A stretch of 64,000 nucleotides of DNA from Pseudomonas putida (GTDB lineage Bacteria > Pseudomonadota > Gammaproteobacteria > Pseudomonadales > Pseudomonadaceae): the NCBI RefSeq assembly GCF_005080685.1, contig NZ_CP039371.1, positions 2,418,001 through 2,482,000 on the forward strand. Direction: 5' to 3'. A program made the translations under genes and the position numbers. Each line of letters begins with the position of its first letter. Within the stretch, counting starts at the first letter, position 1. This document shows, piece after piece, positions 34,650 to 44,063 of the stretch. Under the pieces are notes generated by a model, which saw only the letters and a list, made by a program, of their open reading frames with translations, was not told the DNA's origin and did no database searches.

Positions 34650-35573
34650 CTATGAATGGAGCCCGAGTGGCTCCAACCGCACCCAAAGGCGCGTCATGCG
34701 CCGGGCGCGGATCGGCAAGGCGTCTTCCAGGCTGAGCAGGGCGACGTCGGTGTCGTCGAGATTGAATGCACCGGACAGGCGCAGCCCGGCGACTTGCGGG
34801 GAACACCCAAGATAACCGGGGCGGTAGCGCGCCAGCTCGTGGATCACATCGCCCAGACGCCAATCGACGCTGACCAGCATGCCTTGAACCCAGGCCAGAG
34901 CATCGGGGGGCAGGGCGCGCAGTGGCCCCACGCTGTCAGCGTTGAAGCTCATGCTGTAGCCGCTATCGATGCGTACCACCTCAGATGATCGATTGGGTCG
35001 TACTTCCACGGCATGGGCGGCCACCGCCACCCGGGTCGAGGCTGCATCCTGGCGCACGCTGAAACGGGTACCGAGGGCAAGGATGTCGCCGGCAACGGTG
35101 CGTACGCTGAGCGGGCGGGGATCCTTGGCAGTTTCCACCAGGATTTCGCCCTGGTGCAGATGAATCAGGCGCCTGCCTGAGTCGAAGGTCACATCCACGC
35201 GGCTGTCGGTATTGAGGTCCAGGCGTGTGCCATCGGCCAAGGTGAATTGTCGTCGCTCGCCGATCCGCGTCGAGTAATCGGAACGCCACGGCGAAACCCG
35301 ATAGCCCTGCCAACCGACCACCCCGACACCGAGCAACAGCGTCAATGCCTTCACGGCGTTGCGTCGGTCCCGCCGTGCAATCGCCAGCGTTCGGGCAGCA
35401 CCGCTGGGGGCGTTGCCCAGCTGGCACTGCAGCTGCTCCAGGCGCGCCCAGGCCTCGGCGTGGCGACGGTCAGCGGCAACCCAGGCTTGCCAGGCTGAGC
35501 GCGTGGAATCTTCGACATTGCTGTCATGCAAGCGCACGTACCAGTCCACCGCGTCAGCGAGAATCGCTTTCAT
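34650..35573 (-). CDS. FecR-family anti-sigma/sigma-activating membrane protein
   Basis: 307 residues. The ATG at 35573 overlaps the FecI stop (ATGA), so the two are translationally coupled; an upstream in-frame start at 35594 lies within fecI. The N-terminal cytoplasmic part (AVDWYVRLHDSNVEDSTRSA) is the FecR N-domain that holds the sigma factor. One membrane helix is near residue 85-100 (TLLLGVGVVGWQGYRV). The periplasmic FecR domain follows (RRQFTLADGTRLDLNTDSRV). It relays the occupied state of the receptor's STN domain. The last ~60 residues carry an STN-like region (LSGAFNLDDTDVALLSLEDA). Confidence 0.9.
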   Translation of the reverse strand: MKAILADAVDWYVRLHDSNVEDSTRSAWQAWVAADRRHAEAWARLEQLQCQLGNAPSGAARTLAIARRDRRNAVKALTLLLGVGVVGWQGYRVSPWRSDYSTRIGERRQFTLADGTRLDLNTDSRVDVTFDSGRRLIHLHQGEILVETAKDPRPLSVRTVAGDILALGTRFSVRQDAASTRVAVAAHAVEVRPNRSSEVVRIDSGYSMSFNADSVGPLRALPPDALAWVQGMLVSVDWRLGDVIHELARYRPGYLGCSPQVAGLRLSGAFNLDDTDVALLSLEDALPIRARRMTRLWVRLEPLGLHS

Positions 35574-36085
35574 GCGTCCTCGATCAGCAAGCAATGCATC
35601 AGTGCACGCGCGAGGTGCTTGCGAACGGTGCTTACCGACACACCGAGTCGTTCGGCGGCCTTCTCGTAGCTCAACCCATCCAGTTGTACGGCGAGAAAGA
35701 TCGCACGAGTACGCGGACCGAGGCCATCGAGCATTCGGTCAATGGTCATCAGCGTATCGATGATTGCGGCGCGGACTTCGGCAGACGGCGCATGGTGCTC
35801 CGGCTGCAGTGCCAGGGCTTCGAGATAGGCGTTTTCAAGGCTTCGGCGGCGATACAGGTCGATGACCAGGCCACGGGCGATGGTCGCCAGGTAATGACGC
35901 GGCTCGTTGAGCGTGTTGGCGGAGCGCGCCAGCATCACCCGGATGAAAGTGTCTTGGGCCAGATCGGCGGCATCGGCGTAATTGCTCAGGCGCTGACGCA
36001 ACCAGCCGTGCAGCCAGCCGTTGTGCTCGCGGTACAGCGTCTCCAGGCCCCTATGCGCAGCTCCGTCTGAAACAACGGTGGACAT
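35570..36085 (-). CDS. FecI-type ECF sigma factor
   Basis: 171 residues. Region 2 reads LETLYREHNGWLHGWLRQRL through AADLAQDTFIRVMLA (about 14-52), and region 4 reads LDGLSYEKAAERLGVSVSTV (about 132-151). Small iron-uptake sigma factors of this kind direct transcription of the adjacent receptor gene once FecR signals. A Fur-box-like site lies 27 bp upstream, so iron starvation would induce the sigma factor and ligand would activate it. Confidence 0.93.
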   Translation of the reverse strand: MSTVVSDGAAHRGLETLYREHNGWLHGWLRQRLSNYADAADLAQDTFIRVMLARSANTLNEPRHYLATIARGLVIDLYRRRSLENAYLEALALQPEHHAPSAEVRAAIIDTLMTIDRMLDGLGPRTRAIFLAVQLDGLSYEKAAERLGVSVSTVRKHLARALMHCLLIEDA

Positions 36086-36111
36086 TGCGCGCTCTCCCCA
36101 AAGTCTTTAGA

Positions 36112-36132
36112 TGCAAATAGGAATTTTTCGCA
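36112..36132. promoter_or_regulatory. Fur box upstream of the ECF sigma gene
   Basis: Read on the minus strand it is TGCGAAAAATTCCTATTTGC plus A. It matches TGCGAATGATTATCATTTGC-type Pseudomonas Fur boxes at 16 of 21 positions, with dyad ends TGC/GCA. Confidence 0.6.
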
Positions 36133-36298
36133 AGTGTACTTTGCAAAGATGGGATTGGGAATGGTGGCATGTGAAGGTGGGTTCAGTGGATATGAATCGA
36201 TTGCTCGAAGCGGGGTTGATAGTACTGTAGTTGTCGAGGGGCACGGCCTCTCAAGCCCCTCGACTTGGACGCTCATAAAGTATCGATCTGTGGTGTAC

Positions 36299-37567
36299 TC
36301 AGGAAAAACGATGAGCCAGGCTGGGTGTCATCGCTTCGAGGCCAAGGCCCGCGACGTGCCTCACCTGCTCATCGGTATCCTGTGTTGCCAGGCGTAGTGC
36401 CTCGATGGCTCGAAGCGCGTCGTCGGGCAGCAAGCCACGGTTGTTCAGTCCACTCGCAGCATGACGACGAATGGCAACGTGGGGTGAAACCAAACCGCGC
36501 AAGGCTTCGCTGACATCGGCGGTGGTGGTATCGATCTGTCCGTAGACTTCTTCAAGGGTTTCTTCAACGGCAGCTCTAAGCTCAGGCCGCTGATCAAGCA
36601 GACGCTCAACCGCTGCGTAGTTCAACACCGGTGCCTGCACCCCCCGCCAGCGGAAACCGTCGAAGTTAGCGCAAATCCCCGCCACAGCGACGTCGGGCGA
36701 TTGCTGCATGAGCCAGTCGAAATCCTCGAGGTAACCCAAGGCCTTTGCGCACCAGTTGCGGGTCGGCTGCTCACGGGCCTCAATCGCCTGTTGGCGCAAG
36801 GCCTGGATGACGGGTTCATCAGACATGCCGGCGAGCCCGAGAATACGCGCAGCAATGGTAGGCGCTTCATGCCCGTAGAGCTGCTCGATAAGCGCTGCCT
36901 GTGCGGGCCGGCCGTTGGCAATCAGCCAGCGCTCTGCGTCTTCCCCCGTAATGCCATCCGAACAATGTAGGCGACCGACGTAGAACGCCACCTGCTCGCC
37001 GAGCGGCAACGCAGCGACATCGCGCAGGGTATTTTCAATGGCCATTTCGACAGGAAAATTATCCTCGAACTGCTGGCGGGTCATGCTGCGCTTGGCCAAG
37101 GGCATATCGCCCGCAAAGTCATGAAAAATCACCACGAAGCCAGGCGTCACACCAGGATGCTGACTGAAATGGCGACCCAGCGCCCTGGCGGCACGGCTAA
37201 CGGTGACCAGAAAGCGCTGCTCAGCCGCTTGCCATTGGCGCGGGCCTAGCCGATTGGCGTGGGCTTGCAGTTCATCATCGAGCCGCGTGAACGGCTCACC
37301 ATCGCAGATTTCCCAATCCCAGCGCCAGTCCGCGGGGTTCCACTTCACCGAACTGAAGCTTTCATCTTCCTCGTCGGGGTAGTCTTCGCTGAGTGCTTGC
37401 AGGCTGTTTGCGGCAAAGCTGGGCAGCGACAGGACCGCCTCTTCTTCTCGGTAGCTGGCATGAAAGGCTGCAGCGTACAAAGGGCTGCCACCCTCATCGA
37501 GCAGCGTTTGCAATGTCTGTCTGGCGGCGTCGAACAGCGCCTGTTCCAGAGCCTTCCAATTCATCAT
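36299..37567 (-). CDS. DUF4303-like protein with C-terminal HEAT repeats
   Basis: 422 residues. The N-terminal ~180 residues resemble DUF4303: a YAAAFHASYREEEAVLSLPS strand pair, then KWNPADWRWDWEI. The C-terminal half is built of HEAT-like helices, for example RHAASGLNNRGLLPDDALRA and RHVAGLGLEAMTPSLAHRF. It is probably a cytoplasmic binding protein; DUF4303 and HEAT domains both occur in toxin-immunity and type VI-related loci, but no toxin is here. A small gene of unknown function lies 24 bp upstream on the same strand. Function unknown. Confidence 0.7.
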   Translation of the reverse strand: MMNWKALEQALFDAARQTLQTLLDEGGSPLYAAAFHASYREEEAVLSLPSFAANSLQALSEDYPDEEDESFSSVKWNPADWRWDWEICDGEPFTRLDDELQAHANRLGPRQWQAAEQRFLVTVSRAARALGRHFSQHPGVTPGFVVIFHDFAGDMPLAKRSMTRQQFEDNFPVEMAIENTLRDVAALPLGEQVAFYVGRLHCSDGITGEDAERWLIANGRPAQAALIEQLYGHEAPTIAARILGLAGMSDEPVIQALRQQAIEAREQPTRNWCAKALGYLEDFDWLMQQSPDVAVAGICANFDGFRWRGVQAPVLNYAAVERLLDQRPELRAAVEETLEEVYGQIDTTTADVSEALRGLVSPHVAIRRHAASGLNNRGLLPDDALRAIEALRLATQDTDEQVRHVAGLGLEAMTPSLAHRFS

Positions 37568-37591
37568 TCAGGTCCTTGCTGACGAGTGGGT

Positions 37592-37945
37592 TCAGCCGAG
37601 CAGATCGAGCATCCCCTCAAGGGTGCTTTCCAGACCGGCTAATTCAATGGGGGTGCCATCGCCATATTCAGCGATACCCAGCGCACATTCAATGATCACC
37701 GTGAGCCCCAGAGGGGCTCGATGTCCGGGGTATTTGCGCAGCTTGAGTTCGACCTTGGTCGGGCTTAGCCAGGTGCTGAGGTCTGCGGACCACAGAAGGT
37801 CCTGGAAGGCCAACACCACGTTTGCGTTCTGGGTATCGATGATTTGTGGTGGGAACAGCCAGTGCGAGTTGCCAGCTTCCCACGGGGTCGCCTGGACTTG
37901 GTAGCGACCGTCCGGAGACAACGACAGTATTTCGATGTCGCTCAT
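37592..37945 (-). CDS. Hypothetical protein, partner of the DUF4303/HEAT gene
   Basis: 117 residues from the ATG at 37945 (a longer frame to 38014 has a poor start). The sequence begins MSDIEILSLSPDGRYQVQAT, looks like an all-beta domain (alternating hydrophobic strands, PGHRAPLGLTVIIECALGIA), and has no signal peptide or membrane segment. It ends 24 bp before the HEAT-repeat gene on the same strand, so the two are probably cotranscribed. I do not recognise the family; an immunity or adaptor role is possible. Confidence 0.6.
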   Translation of the reverse strand: MSDIEILSLSPDGRYQVQATPWEAGNSHWLFPPQIIDTQNANVVLAFQDLLWSADLSTWLSPTKVELKLRKYPGHRAPLGLTVIIECALGIAEYGDGTPIELAGLESTLEGMLDLLG

Positions 37946-38384
37946 ACGTGTGCGTCCTCTAGGGGGAAGGCGTTCGTCGCAATAGGTTGTATTGGGCCAT
38001 CTGCGACAGAGCATGATCGATAGACGGTTCTGAAGCTATCGGTCAGGCGCTTGACCCTTCACACACTCCCTCAATACTTCCCTCAACCTCCGATCTTAAA
38101 GGCACTAGCGCTGCGGCTTATCTCGAGCAGCATCGTCCGTTTGTTGATCACGAGACGCCTGGTGTAGCGTGTCGCATTCTCTGCCAATCGCCTGAGGGGC
38201 GAATTGCATGACGTAATATCCACTTGCATCAGGGCTCAGGCTTGTTGGGCGCAGGCGTCGGAGCGATGAGTGGGGTGTCATGCGCCGTTCTGGATTAGCG
38301 GCTATCGTAGGAAAGCCGTAAGCGACCCGCCTCCACGCTCAAAAAGGACGTTGGGCGTTCTCCGTTCATCCGGAAGTGAAGACT
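37946..38384. other. Gap holding the promoter of the HWE kinase gene
   Basis: About 440 bp. No frame has both start signals and protein character. GGAAG at 38372-38376 is the ribosome-binding site of the next gene. No clear operator or terminator was found. Confidence 0.5.
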
Positions 38385-39932
38385 ATGCAGCAGCTACCAG
38401 CGGAAGAAACAATCCGAGCGGCCCTGAAGAAGACCCATGCGCGGCTGAACCGTCAACATGAACTCGTTGCCGAGTTTGGGGTGATGTCCTTGAAGGCTAC
38501 CGCTTTGGATGCATTGCTCACCCACGCATGTGAAGTAGTCGTTGAAGGAATGGAAACTCGCTTTTCCAAGGTGCTCCAGCCAGCGGAGGACCAGGAAGGT
38601 TTTGTCTTGTCCCACGGTGTTGGTTGGGATCCCTCAGACATCGGGCGGGCTACTGTCGGTGGCGACGTGGCTAGTCCAGCTGGATATGCCTTGACTACTC
38701 AAAGGCCTGTACTCTCGAACCATCTCAGCACGGAGAGCCGCTTCCGGACACCGGAATTGCTGAAGAAATATGGAATCGAGCGTGCAATCAATGTCCCGAT
38801 CCGGGGCGTGCTGAGCCCGTTTGGTGTGCTTGAAGCCGATAGCAGTGATGGAGATGATTTTGTAGAGAGCGATCTGGTGTTTTTGGAGGGCATCTCGAAC
38901 GTTATTTCCATGGCTCTTGAACGCATGTCTGCAGGGGTAAATGCTCCTCTTGCCGATCCGTATTCTGAAACCCTTCTGAATGCGAGTCCCGATTGGATTG
39001 AGATCCTGACGCCAGGCGGCGAGATCGAGTTCATGAACGAAGCGGGACTCCTTTTCTTGGGTATCCAGCTGGGGGATGTGAAAGGTCAGCATTGGCATGA
39101 TCTGTGGCCCGAGGAGTCTCGCTCACTCGTTTGGGAGGCTATGGGAAAAGTGAGCGGCGGCGAAACCGCTCGATTCGAGGCGCATCACTCCATCTCTGCA
39201 GATGATCCAAAATGGTGGGACGTGACGGTAGCGCCAATCCTCGGAGCGGAAGGTGAGGTCGACCGAATCATTGCGGTATCGCGGGATATTACAGAGCGTC
39301 ATCAGTATGAGGCTCAATTGCTGTCGCTCATCGAGGCTCAGAACACCAAGCAAAACCGAAGCGACCTCTATCTCGACGAAATCCACCATCGTGTTAAGAA
39401 CAGTCTTCACCTGGTCAACACTCTGCTGTTGCTGCAGGCAAATCTCACACCTGATACAGCGGTTAAATTGCAGCTAGAAACCGCCGCAGGCCGCGTGGTG
39501 ACCATCGCCACGGTTCACGAGCGGCTGTATCAGTCTGCTGAAAACCAAGAGCTTCGCGCCCGCGATTACCTGAATGCGCTATTAGGAGATCTGGGCAAAG
39601 CCTTGGCCGACCGGAAAATTCTGCTAGAGGCCGACGATTTCGTCTTGCCACCAGAAAGAATGGCGCCTTTGGGATTAGTGATCTCCGAGCTGATCACCAA
39701 TGCGCTCAAGTACGGGAAGGGCGCCATCGAAGTGTTCGTCAAGCATGCCGGTGACCATGCCCTGCTCACCGTCAAGGATGAGGGCGACGGCTTTCCTGAT
39801 AATTACCCTAAGCCGACAGGTACGGGGCTTGGCATGCGATTGGTCAAAAGCTATTCCGGCTACGGCAGCGCGGCAGTGGTGGTAGATCGCGAGGAACGTA
39901 AAAGCTGTATCCACGTCCGCTTCAAGCTCTAG
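38385..39932 (+). CDS. GAF-PAS-HisKA_2 (HWE-related) sensor histidine kinase
   Basis: 515 residues. Domain order is GAF (about 32-182), PAS (about 192-307, including WIEILTPGGEIEFMNEAGLL), then the HisKA_2 dimerisation/phosphoacceptor region with the phosphorylated His near residue 334 (DEIHHRVKNSLHLVNTLLLL), then HATPase_c (ELITNALKYGKG, TVKDEGDGFPDN, GTGLGMRLVKSY). No transmembrane segment is seen, so it is a soluble sensor. The ATG at 38385 was chosen over the GTG at 38376 because GGAAG overlaps the GTG and sits 8 bp before the ATG. HWE kinases often work with general-stress response regulators; a single-domain regulator lies 0.7 kb on. Confidence 0.88.
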   Translation: MQQLPAEETIRAALKKTHARLNRQHELVAEFGVMSLKATALDALLTHACEVVVEGMETRFSKVLQPAEDQEGFVLSHGVGWDPSDIGRATVGGDVASPAGYALTTQRPVLSNHLSTESRFRTPELLKKYGIERAINVPIRGVLSPFGVLEADSSDGDDFVESDLVFLEGISNVISMALERMSAGVNAPLADPYSETLLNASPDWIEILTPGGEIEFMNEAGLLFLGIQLGDVKGQHWHDLWPEESRSLVWEAMGKVSGGETARFEAHHSISADDPKWWDVTVAPILGAEGEVDRIIAVSRDITERHQYEAQLLSLIEAQNTKQNRSDLYLDEIHHRVKNSLHLVNTLLLLQANLTPDTAVKLQLETAAGRVVTIATVHERLYQSAENQELRARDYLNALLGDLGKALADRKILLEADDFVLPPERMAPLGLVISELITNALKYGKGAIEVFVKHAGDHALLTVKDEGDGFPDNYPKPTGTGLGMRLVKSYSGYGSAAVVVDREERKSCIHVRFKL

Positions 39933-40027
39933 GTGCACCTAACTAAGCCAATGGCACTTCGCCAAGTGCTTGTGGTCTCGTAATTAGTCGACGTTGAGAC
40001 CTAGCATTATCATTGAAGGAGTCCGGG

Positions 40028-40246
40028 ATGCGTACCTTGGGATGGCTTATGACGGGTTTGGGCTACGCTGGGATTTCAGGGGTATTGGTTATGGTCGGCG
40101 CTGCTGCTCTAGGGGTACATAACCACTCTAACCAGATGCTTGGGGTGGGCCTATCGTTAGCGGCAGTGTCATTGGTAATGGTGTATACGGGGGGGCGGCT
40201 ACGAGCGAGAGGCAAACCGCTGTTGCCCATTGCGCTGTCTTCTTGA
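40028..40246 (+). CDS. Small hydrophobic membrane protein
   Basis: 72 residues from the ATG at 40028, with AAGGAG upstream (40015-40020). Two predicted membrane helices (WLMTGLGYAGISGVLVMVGA and GVGLSLAAVSLVMVYTG) are separated by a short basic loop, and the tail is basic. Family not recognised. It sits next to a stress-type peptide gene and may be part of the same stress region. Confidence 0.7.
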   Translation: MRTLGWLMTGLGYAGISGVLVMVGAAALGVHNHSNQMLGVGLSLAAVSLVMVYTGGRLRARGKPLLPIALSS

Positions 40247-40271
40247 GACCGGTTAGTCCATTTTTCTCCCA

Positions 40272-40301
40272 CTTGGCCAGGATGCCGTACCCCTGGCCAA
40301 G
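40272..40301. other. Inverted repeat between convergent genes
   Basis: CTTGGCCAG (40272-40280) pairs perfectly with CTGGCCAAG (40293-40301). It is probably a transcription-ending structure for the convergent genes, but neither strand has a proper U-run. Confidence 0.45.
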
Positions 40302-40312
40302 CTCATTCCCAC

Positions 40313-40465
40313 TTAACGGTTTTCGCTATCGCGACCGCCGCGGTGGCTGTTTTGCTCGCCTTTACGGCCTGCCTCAAAGGCACGCTCACGGTTGTTGGCA
40401 AAATTGCCAGGGTTGTTCTGTCCAGTGCCACCTGGGTGGCCACGATGGGTTGGGTTATCAGCCAT
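40313..40465 (-). CDS. Con-10/KGG-type stress peptide
   Basis: 50 residues starting MADNPTHRGHPGGTGQNNPG, then NFANNRERAFEAGRKGEQNS and a charged end. The Gly/Asn/Arg-rich hydrophilic composition and the NxRERAxEAGRKGGxxS pattern are those of general stress-induced KGG/con-10 proteins, often induced on desiccation or stationary-phase stress. GAGGT lies upstream at good spacing. It is very short, so it can be missed by gene callers. Confidence 0.75.
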   Translation of the reverse strand: MADNPTHRGHPGGTGQNNPGNFANNRERAFEAGRKGEQNSHRGGRDSENR

Positions 40466-40620
40466 GATCTTTAACCTCGTGTCGTCACACAGGAAAGTCT
40501 GTGTTCAATTCCGACGTTCTGCACCGTGGTGTTTGCGTCATGGGTTTCTGCTGGGGCGTACTTAAGCTTGGGTCGCGAACCTTTCGAAAGGATCAAGCTT
40601 GTATCCCGTAAGCCGACGCG

Positions 40621-41019
40621 TCAGCCCTCGACGACGTGGTGAAGCTGATCGCACAGGAGTTCCCTTAGCAGGGTAATCGGCCACGGCTTCGGCAGGAATT
40701 GCGCACCTTGCGGCAACGCGCGTCCGGCAAATTCGTAATAGCCGCTCATGACAATGATCCGGGTCTGGGGCTTTTGCTGGCTTGCCATCCAGGCAAGATC
40801 TATCCCGTTGAGCAGGCCAGGCGTTTGGACATCTGTCAGCAGCAACGTCCAATCTTGCTTGCTCAACGCTTCTCCACCGTCATCGGCAGTTGCCACCGCT
40901 GTCACCACAGCTCTCCAATCTTCGAGATAGAGGGTTAACAGCTCTCTGATCATGGGTTCGTCCTCAACGATGAGGACTGTTGGGCGGATGATCTGCGCAA
41001 CAGGATGCAGCTCTTTCAT
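40621..41019 (-). CDS. Single-domain response regulator (receiver only)
   Basis: 132 residues comprising only a CheY-like receiver. Acidic pocket residues lie in VLIVEDEPMIREL, the phosphoacceptor Asp63 in LLLTDVQTPG, the switch Ser in IIVMSGYYE, and the conserved Lys in QFLPKPWP. There is no output domain, so it signals by protein contact. It resembles receivers that partner with HWE/HisKA_2 kinases such as that at 38385, but the pairing is inference. The gene stands alone on the minus strand. Confidence 0.88.
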   Translation of the reverse strand: MKELHPVAQIIRPTVLIVEDEPMIRELLTLYLEDWRAVVTAVATADDGGEALSKQDWTLLLTDVQTPGLLNGIDLAWMASQQKPQTRIIVMSGYYEFAGRALPQGAQFLPKPWPITLLRELLCDQLHHVVEG

Positions 41020-41203
41020 ACAGGTACTCGGTTATGCGGCTGCAGGGAAGGAGTGACATCCAGGTCTGCTTGCTGACTTTCAGCAAGACGTAGCAGTTCG
41101 CCATTGCTACGACATCGTCAGTGTTCAAGAAATTCACTCCAAGGTGAGTACCGCCCAGCCCCATCTGCGGGCGGACCCACACCCCGGTGCAAATGCCGCC
41201 TTC

Positions 41204-42529
41204 CTAGTTACTCCTCCGACGGGAACGTACGAATGTCAAACCTGCGATGATTCCAAGCGCCGCTGCACCGATTAGCAGCGGCATTTTATCTTTTGGCCTT
41301 CTCCAACCGCCTTCGATACTCCTCCTGCCACTTGGAGGCTCAAAGAGGTTGCCTGATGATGTTTCGGCTATGGGGCTGCGATTTATCCCCCAACGGGTCA
41401 GCCATCCTGCCACTAGAGGCAGCCCCGGCAGCAGATAGCTGGCCAACTGCGCGAGGCGAGCCGTAGCACCGACCATGGTGTGAGCCCGAGGCGAGATTGC
41501 GCAGGTCACCATGGCCTTTGCCACCCGTTCGGGGTCGTATATGGGGCCCGGTGGTGTCAGTGCGTGTCCCGTGTAGTTGCCGCCGTCTCGGAATCCGGGG
41601 GTATCCATGACAGCAGGATAGATATCGCACACATGGATATTGGGAAACTCCGTTAACTCGCCCCGTAGCGCTTCGGTCAGTCCACGCAAGCCGAATTTGC
41701 TTGCCGAGTACGCGGCTGCATAGGGTTGGGCTACCCAGCTGCCCAGTGACAGCGTGTTGATCAGCGTGCCGGTACCTTGCGCTTTGAAGAAGGGAAGGGC
41801 GACGTAGGCACCTCGCAGGTAACCGATCAGGTCGGTTTGGACGACCTGCTCGTGTGCCTCCAGTGGCGTTTCCTCGAAGTTGCCGACCGCGCCAACGCCG
41901 GCGTTGTTGATCCAGATATCGATCCGTCCATGGCCGAATTCTGCTGCCTGCTCGCCCAGCGCTTGAACCTGGTCGTTACGGGTGACGTCCGTCGTTATCG
42001 CGATGGCGTCCGTACCGCAATCGGTGCATTCATCCAGGACGTCGAATAACGCTTCCTCATCGCGCGCCGCGAGTACCAAGCGAGCACCCTTGCAAGCGAA
42101 CGCATGCGCGGCGGCGCGGCCTATGCCGCTGGATGCGCCGGTGATTACGACGACTTTGCCACGCAGCGGCCCCTCGATCGGATCGCCACTGCGGGACGCT
42201 TCTCGCTCTGCGCCAGAGGATCTGTGGTCGAGTGGTGCGATGATCTCGTCGGCGTCGACCGGAGAAAGCTCAAGCGCGGCGCCATCGACCAGTGTCAAGG
42301 TCAGCCCTTCGACCGTACCTGCCTCTCGGTTTGGAAACACGGGCTCACCTTGGGCATCCAGGCTGTCGTAGATGAAGCGTGTACCTTCGAGCCATCCTAC
42401 GGCGGTGAGAAGCTCAGGGCCGAGGTAATACTTCCCATCTTGGAAGAAGCCTGGAAACTGATGTGCTCGCTCCACATTGTTAACGCGATAGCGTTCACCT
42501 GATTTCATACCTGTCGCTTGATCGATCAT
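41204..42529 (-). CDS. SDR-family oxidoreductase with an unusual N-terminal domain and C-terminal membrane anchor
   Basis: 441 residues from the ATG at 42529 (GAGG upstream). The first ~110 residues (EERYRVNNVERAHQFPGFFQ region, acidic end) are not part of the SDR fold and I do not recognise them. Residues ~120-320 are a classical SDR: VVVITGASSGIGRAAAHAF, INNAGVG, and the catalytic YSASKFG. The tail has a proline-rich linker and a membrane helix (LLIGAAALGIIAGLTFV), so it may be membrane-attached. It follows the zinc alcohol dehydrogenase gene by 37 bp on the same strand, suggesting shared transcription. Confidence 0.85.
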   Translation of the reverse strand: MIDQATGMKSGERYRVNNVERAHQFPGFFQDGKYYLGPELLTAVGWLEGTRFIYDSLDAQGEPVFPNREAGTVEGLTLTLVDGAALELSPVDADEIIAPLDHRSSGAEREASRSGDPIEGPLRGKVVVITGASSGIGRAAAHAFACKGARLVLAARDEEALFDVLDECTDCGTDAIAITTDVTRNDQVQALGEQAAEFGHGRIDIWINNAGVGAVGNFEETPLEAHEQVVQTDLIGYLRGAYVALPFFKAQGTGTLINTLSLGSWVAQPYAAAYSASKFGLRGLTEALRGELTEFPNIHVCDIYPAVMDTPGFRDGGNYTGHALTPPGPIYDPERVAKAMVTCAISPRAHTMVGATARLAQLASYLLPGLPLVAGWLTRWGINRSPIAETSSGNLFEPPSGRRSIEGGWRRPKDKMPLLIGAAALGIIAGLTFVRSRRRSN

Positions 42530-42566
42530 CTTGCAAACCTCTGTAGGCGGGGCTCGGAAATGTCCT

Positions 42567-43769
42567 CTACACGTGATCAGGACCCAGGGTGCCGGGCGCA
42601 GCGCCTGGCACAAGGATGACCTTTCGGCAGTTATCCTGCTTCTGATCAAACATCTTGTAGCCCATGGCCGCCTCTTCGAGGGCCAAGCGGTGGGTGACGA
42701 TCAGTTCCGGTTGCAGGCGGCCTGCTTCGATGTGTTCAAGGAGCTCAGGCAGGTATTTCTGGACATGGGTCTGGCCCATCTTGAAGGTGAGTCCCTTATC
42801 GAACGCATCGCCGAACATGAACGCGTGGATGAAACCAGCGTACACACCCGGGACGCTGACAACCCCGCCTCGACGAACGGCCGCTATGCTCTGGCGCAGC
42901 GCCTTGCCACTGCTGCCTTCGATCTTCAACGCCGTCATCACCGTTTCGGCAGCGCTGCCTTTGGCCTCGAAACCGACCGCGTCGATCACCGCATCGACGC
43001 CGCGCATGCCTGGCGTCTGACGGATGATGCTGTCAGCGGGATCGTCGTCCTTCTCGAAGTTGATGGGAAGGACGCCATAAGCCTCCTGGGCATAAGCCAG
43101 GCGGTAGTCGTTGTCATCGACCATGAAAATGGTGTGAGCACCGAGCATCCGCGCACAGGCGGCGCTTAGCAAGCCAACCGGCCCGGCGCCGTAGATTGCC
43201 ACCGATGAACCCTGGCCAATCTCGGCATTGATCACCGCCTGCCAAGCGGTTGGCAAAATGTCCGAGAGGAACAGCACCTTGTCATCGGCCAGGTTGGTGG
43301 GCACTTTGAACGGGCCGACGTTACCTTTGGGCACCCTGACGTAGTCCGCTTGGCCACCTGGGATACCTCCGTACAGGTGACTGTATCCGAACAACGCAGC
43401 GCCTGGGGGAATGCCCTTCTTGTTGATGATCGCGCCACGGCCGGTATTGGTGGTCTCGCAGGCAGCGAACAAATCGTGCTGACAGAAAAAGCAGCTACCG
43501 CAGGCGATCACGAAGGGAATCACCACGCGGTCACCCACCTGGAGATGGGTGACGGCATTCCCGGTGTCCTCGACGATCCCCATGAATTCATGGCCGAAGA
43601 TATCACCCGCTTCGGTTTCTGGAATTTTGCCGTGGTAGAGGTGCAAGTCGGAACCGCATATGGCTGTGGCGGTGACCCGGAGGATGATGTCGTCTTCTTG
43701 TTCAATGATGGGATCAGGGACGGTATCGACCCTGACGTCGTTTGCTCCGTGGTAGGTCAGTGCTCTCAT
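42567..43769 (-). CDS. Zinc-dependent alcohol dehydrogenase (formaldehyde-dehydrogenase-like)
   Basis: 400 residues from the ATG at 43769 (CAGGAG upstream); the longer frame carries a 55-residue unlikely extension. Catalytic zinc region: [20 protein letters not shown], then [12 protein letters not shown]. Structural zinc cysteines lie in [17 protein letters not shown]. The Rossmann core is [20 protein letters not shown]. It belongs to the class III/FDH-like medium-chain dehydrogenases that include glutathione-independent formaldehyde dehydrogenases. It heads a two-gene unit with the SDR gene and lies among stress genes, so aldehyde detoxification is plausible. Confidence 0.9.
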   Translation of the reverse strand: MRALTYHGANDVRVDTVPDPIIEQEDDIILRVTATAICGSDLHLYHGKIPETEAGDIFGHEFMGIVEDTGNAVTHLQVGDRVVIPFVIACGSCFFCQHDLFAACETTNTGRGAIINKKGIPPGAALFGYSHLYGGIPGGQADYVRVPKGNVGPFKVPTNLADDKVLFLSDILPTAWQAVINAEIGQGSSVAIYGAGPVGLLSAACARMLGAHTIFMVDDNDYRLAYAQEAYGVLPINFEKDDDPADSIIRQTPGMRGVDAVIDAVGFEAKGSAAETVMTALKIEGSSGKALRQSIAAVRRGGVVSVPGVYAGFIHAFMFGDAFDKGLTFKMGQTHVQKYLPELLEHIEAGRLQPELIVTHRLALEEAAMGYKMFDQKQDNCRKVILVPGAAPGTLGPDHV

Positions 43770-44063
43770 GAGTTCAGCTCCTGCAGCGTTTATTTCCGTG
43801 ATTGGTATGCAGGGGAAGCCATGACAGGCGACAAAGTTCAGACCAACAACTCCGACGGTACGTAAATCGCAGCGTTTCAAGATTTCAGGCTGAACATTCC
43901 TGATCACGTCAGCATCGAATGAGTTAATAGGCACGCCCTAGCGGCGCGGTTCGTTAACAGCTGTCCGAAAAGACTTTGTGCGCACAGGCGTTTTTCGCGG
44001 TGCTGGGGTGCTCCCCGAGGTCGAGTGATATCCAAATAATATTAGAGTCAGAGGAAGACTGGC

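Noticed and set aside
40964..41182. 72-codon minus-strand frame upstream of the response regulator
   Set aside because: It overlaps the receiver gene start in another frame, has no ribosome-binding site and shows no family pattern.
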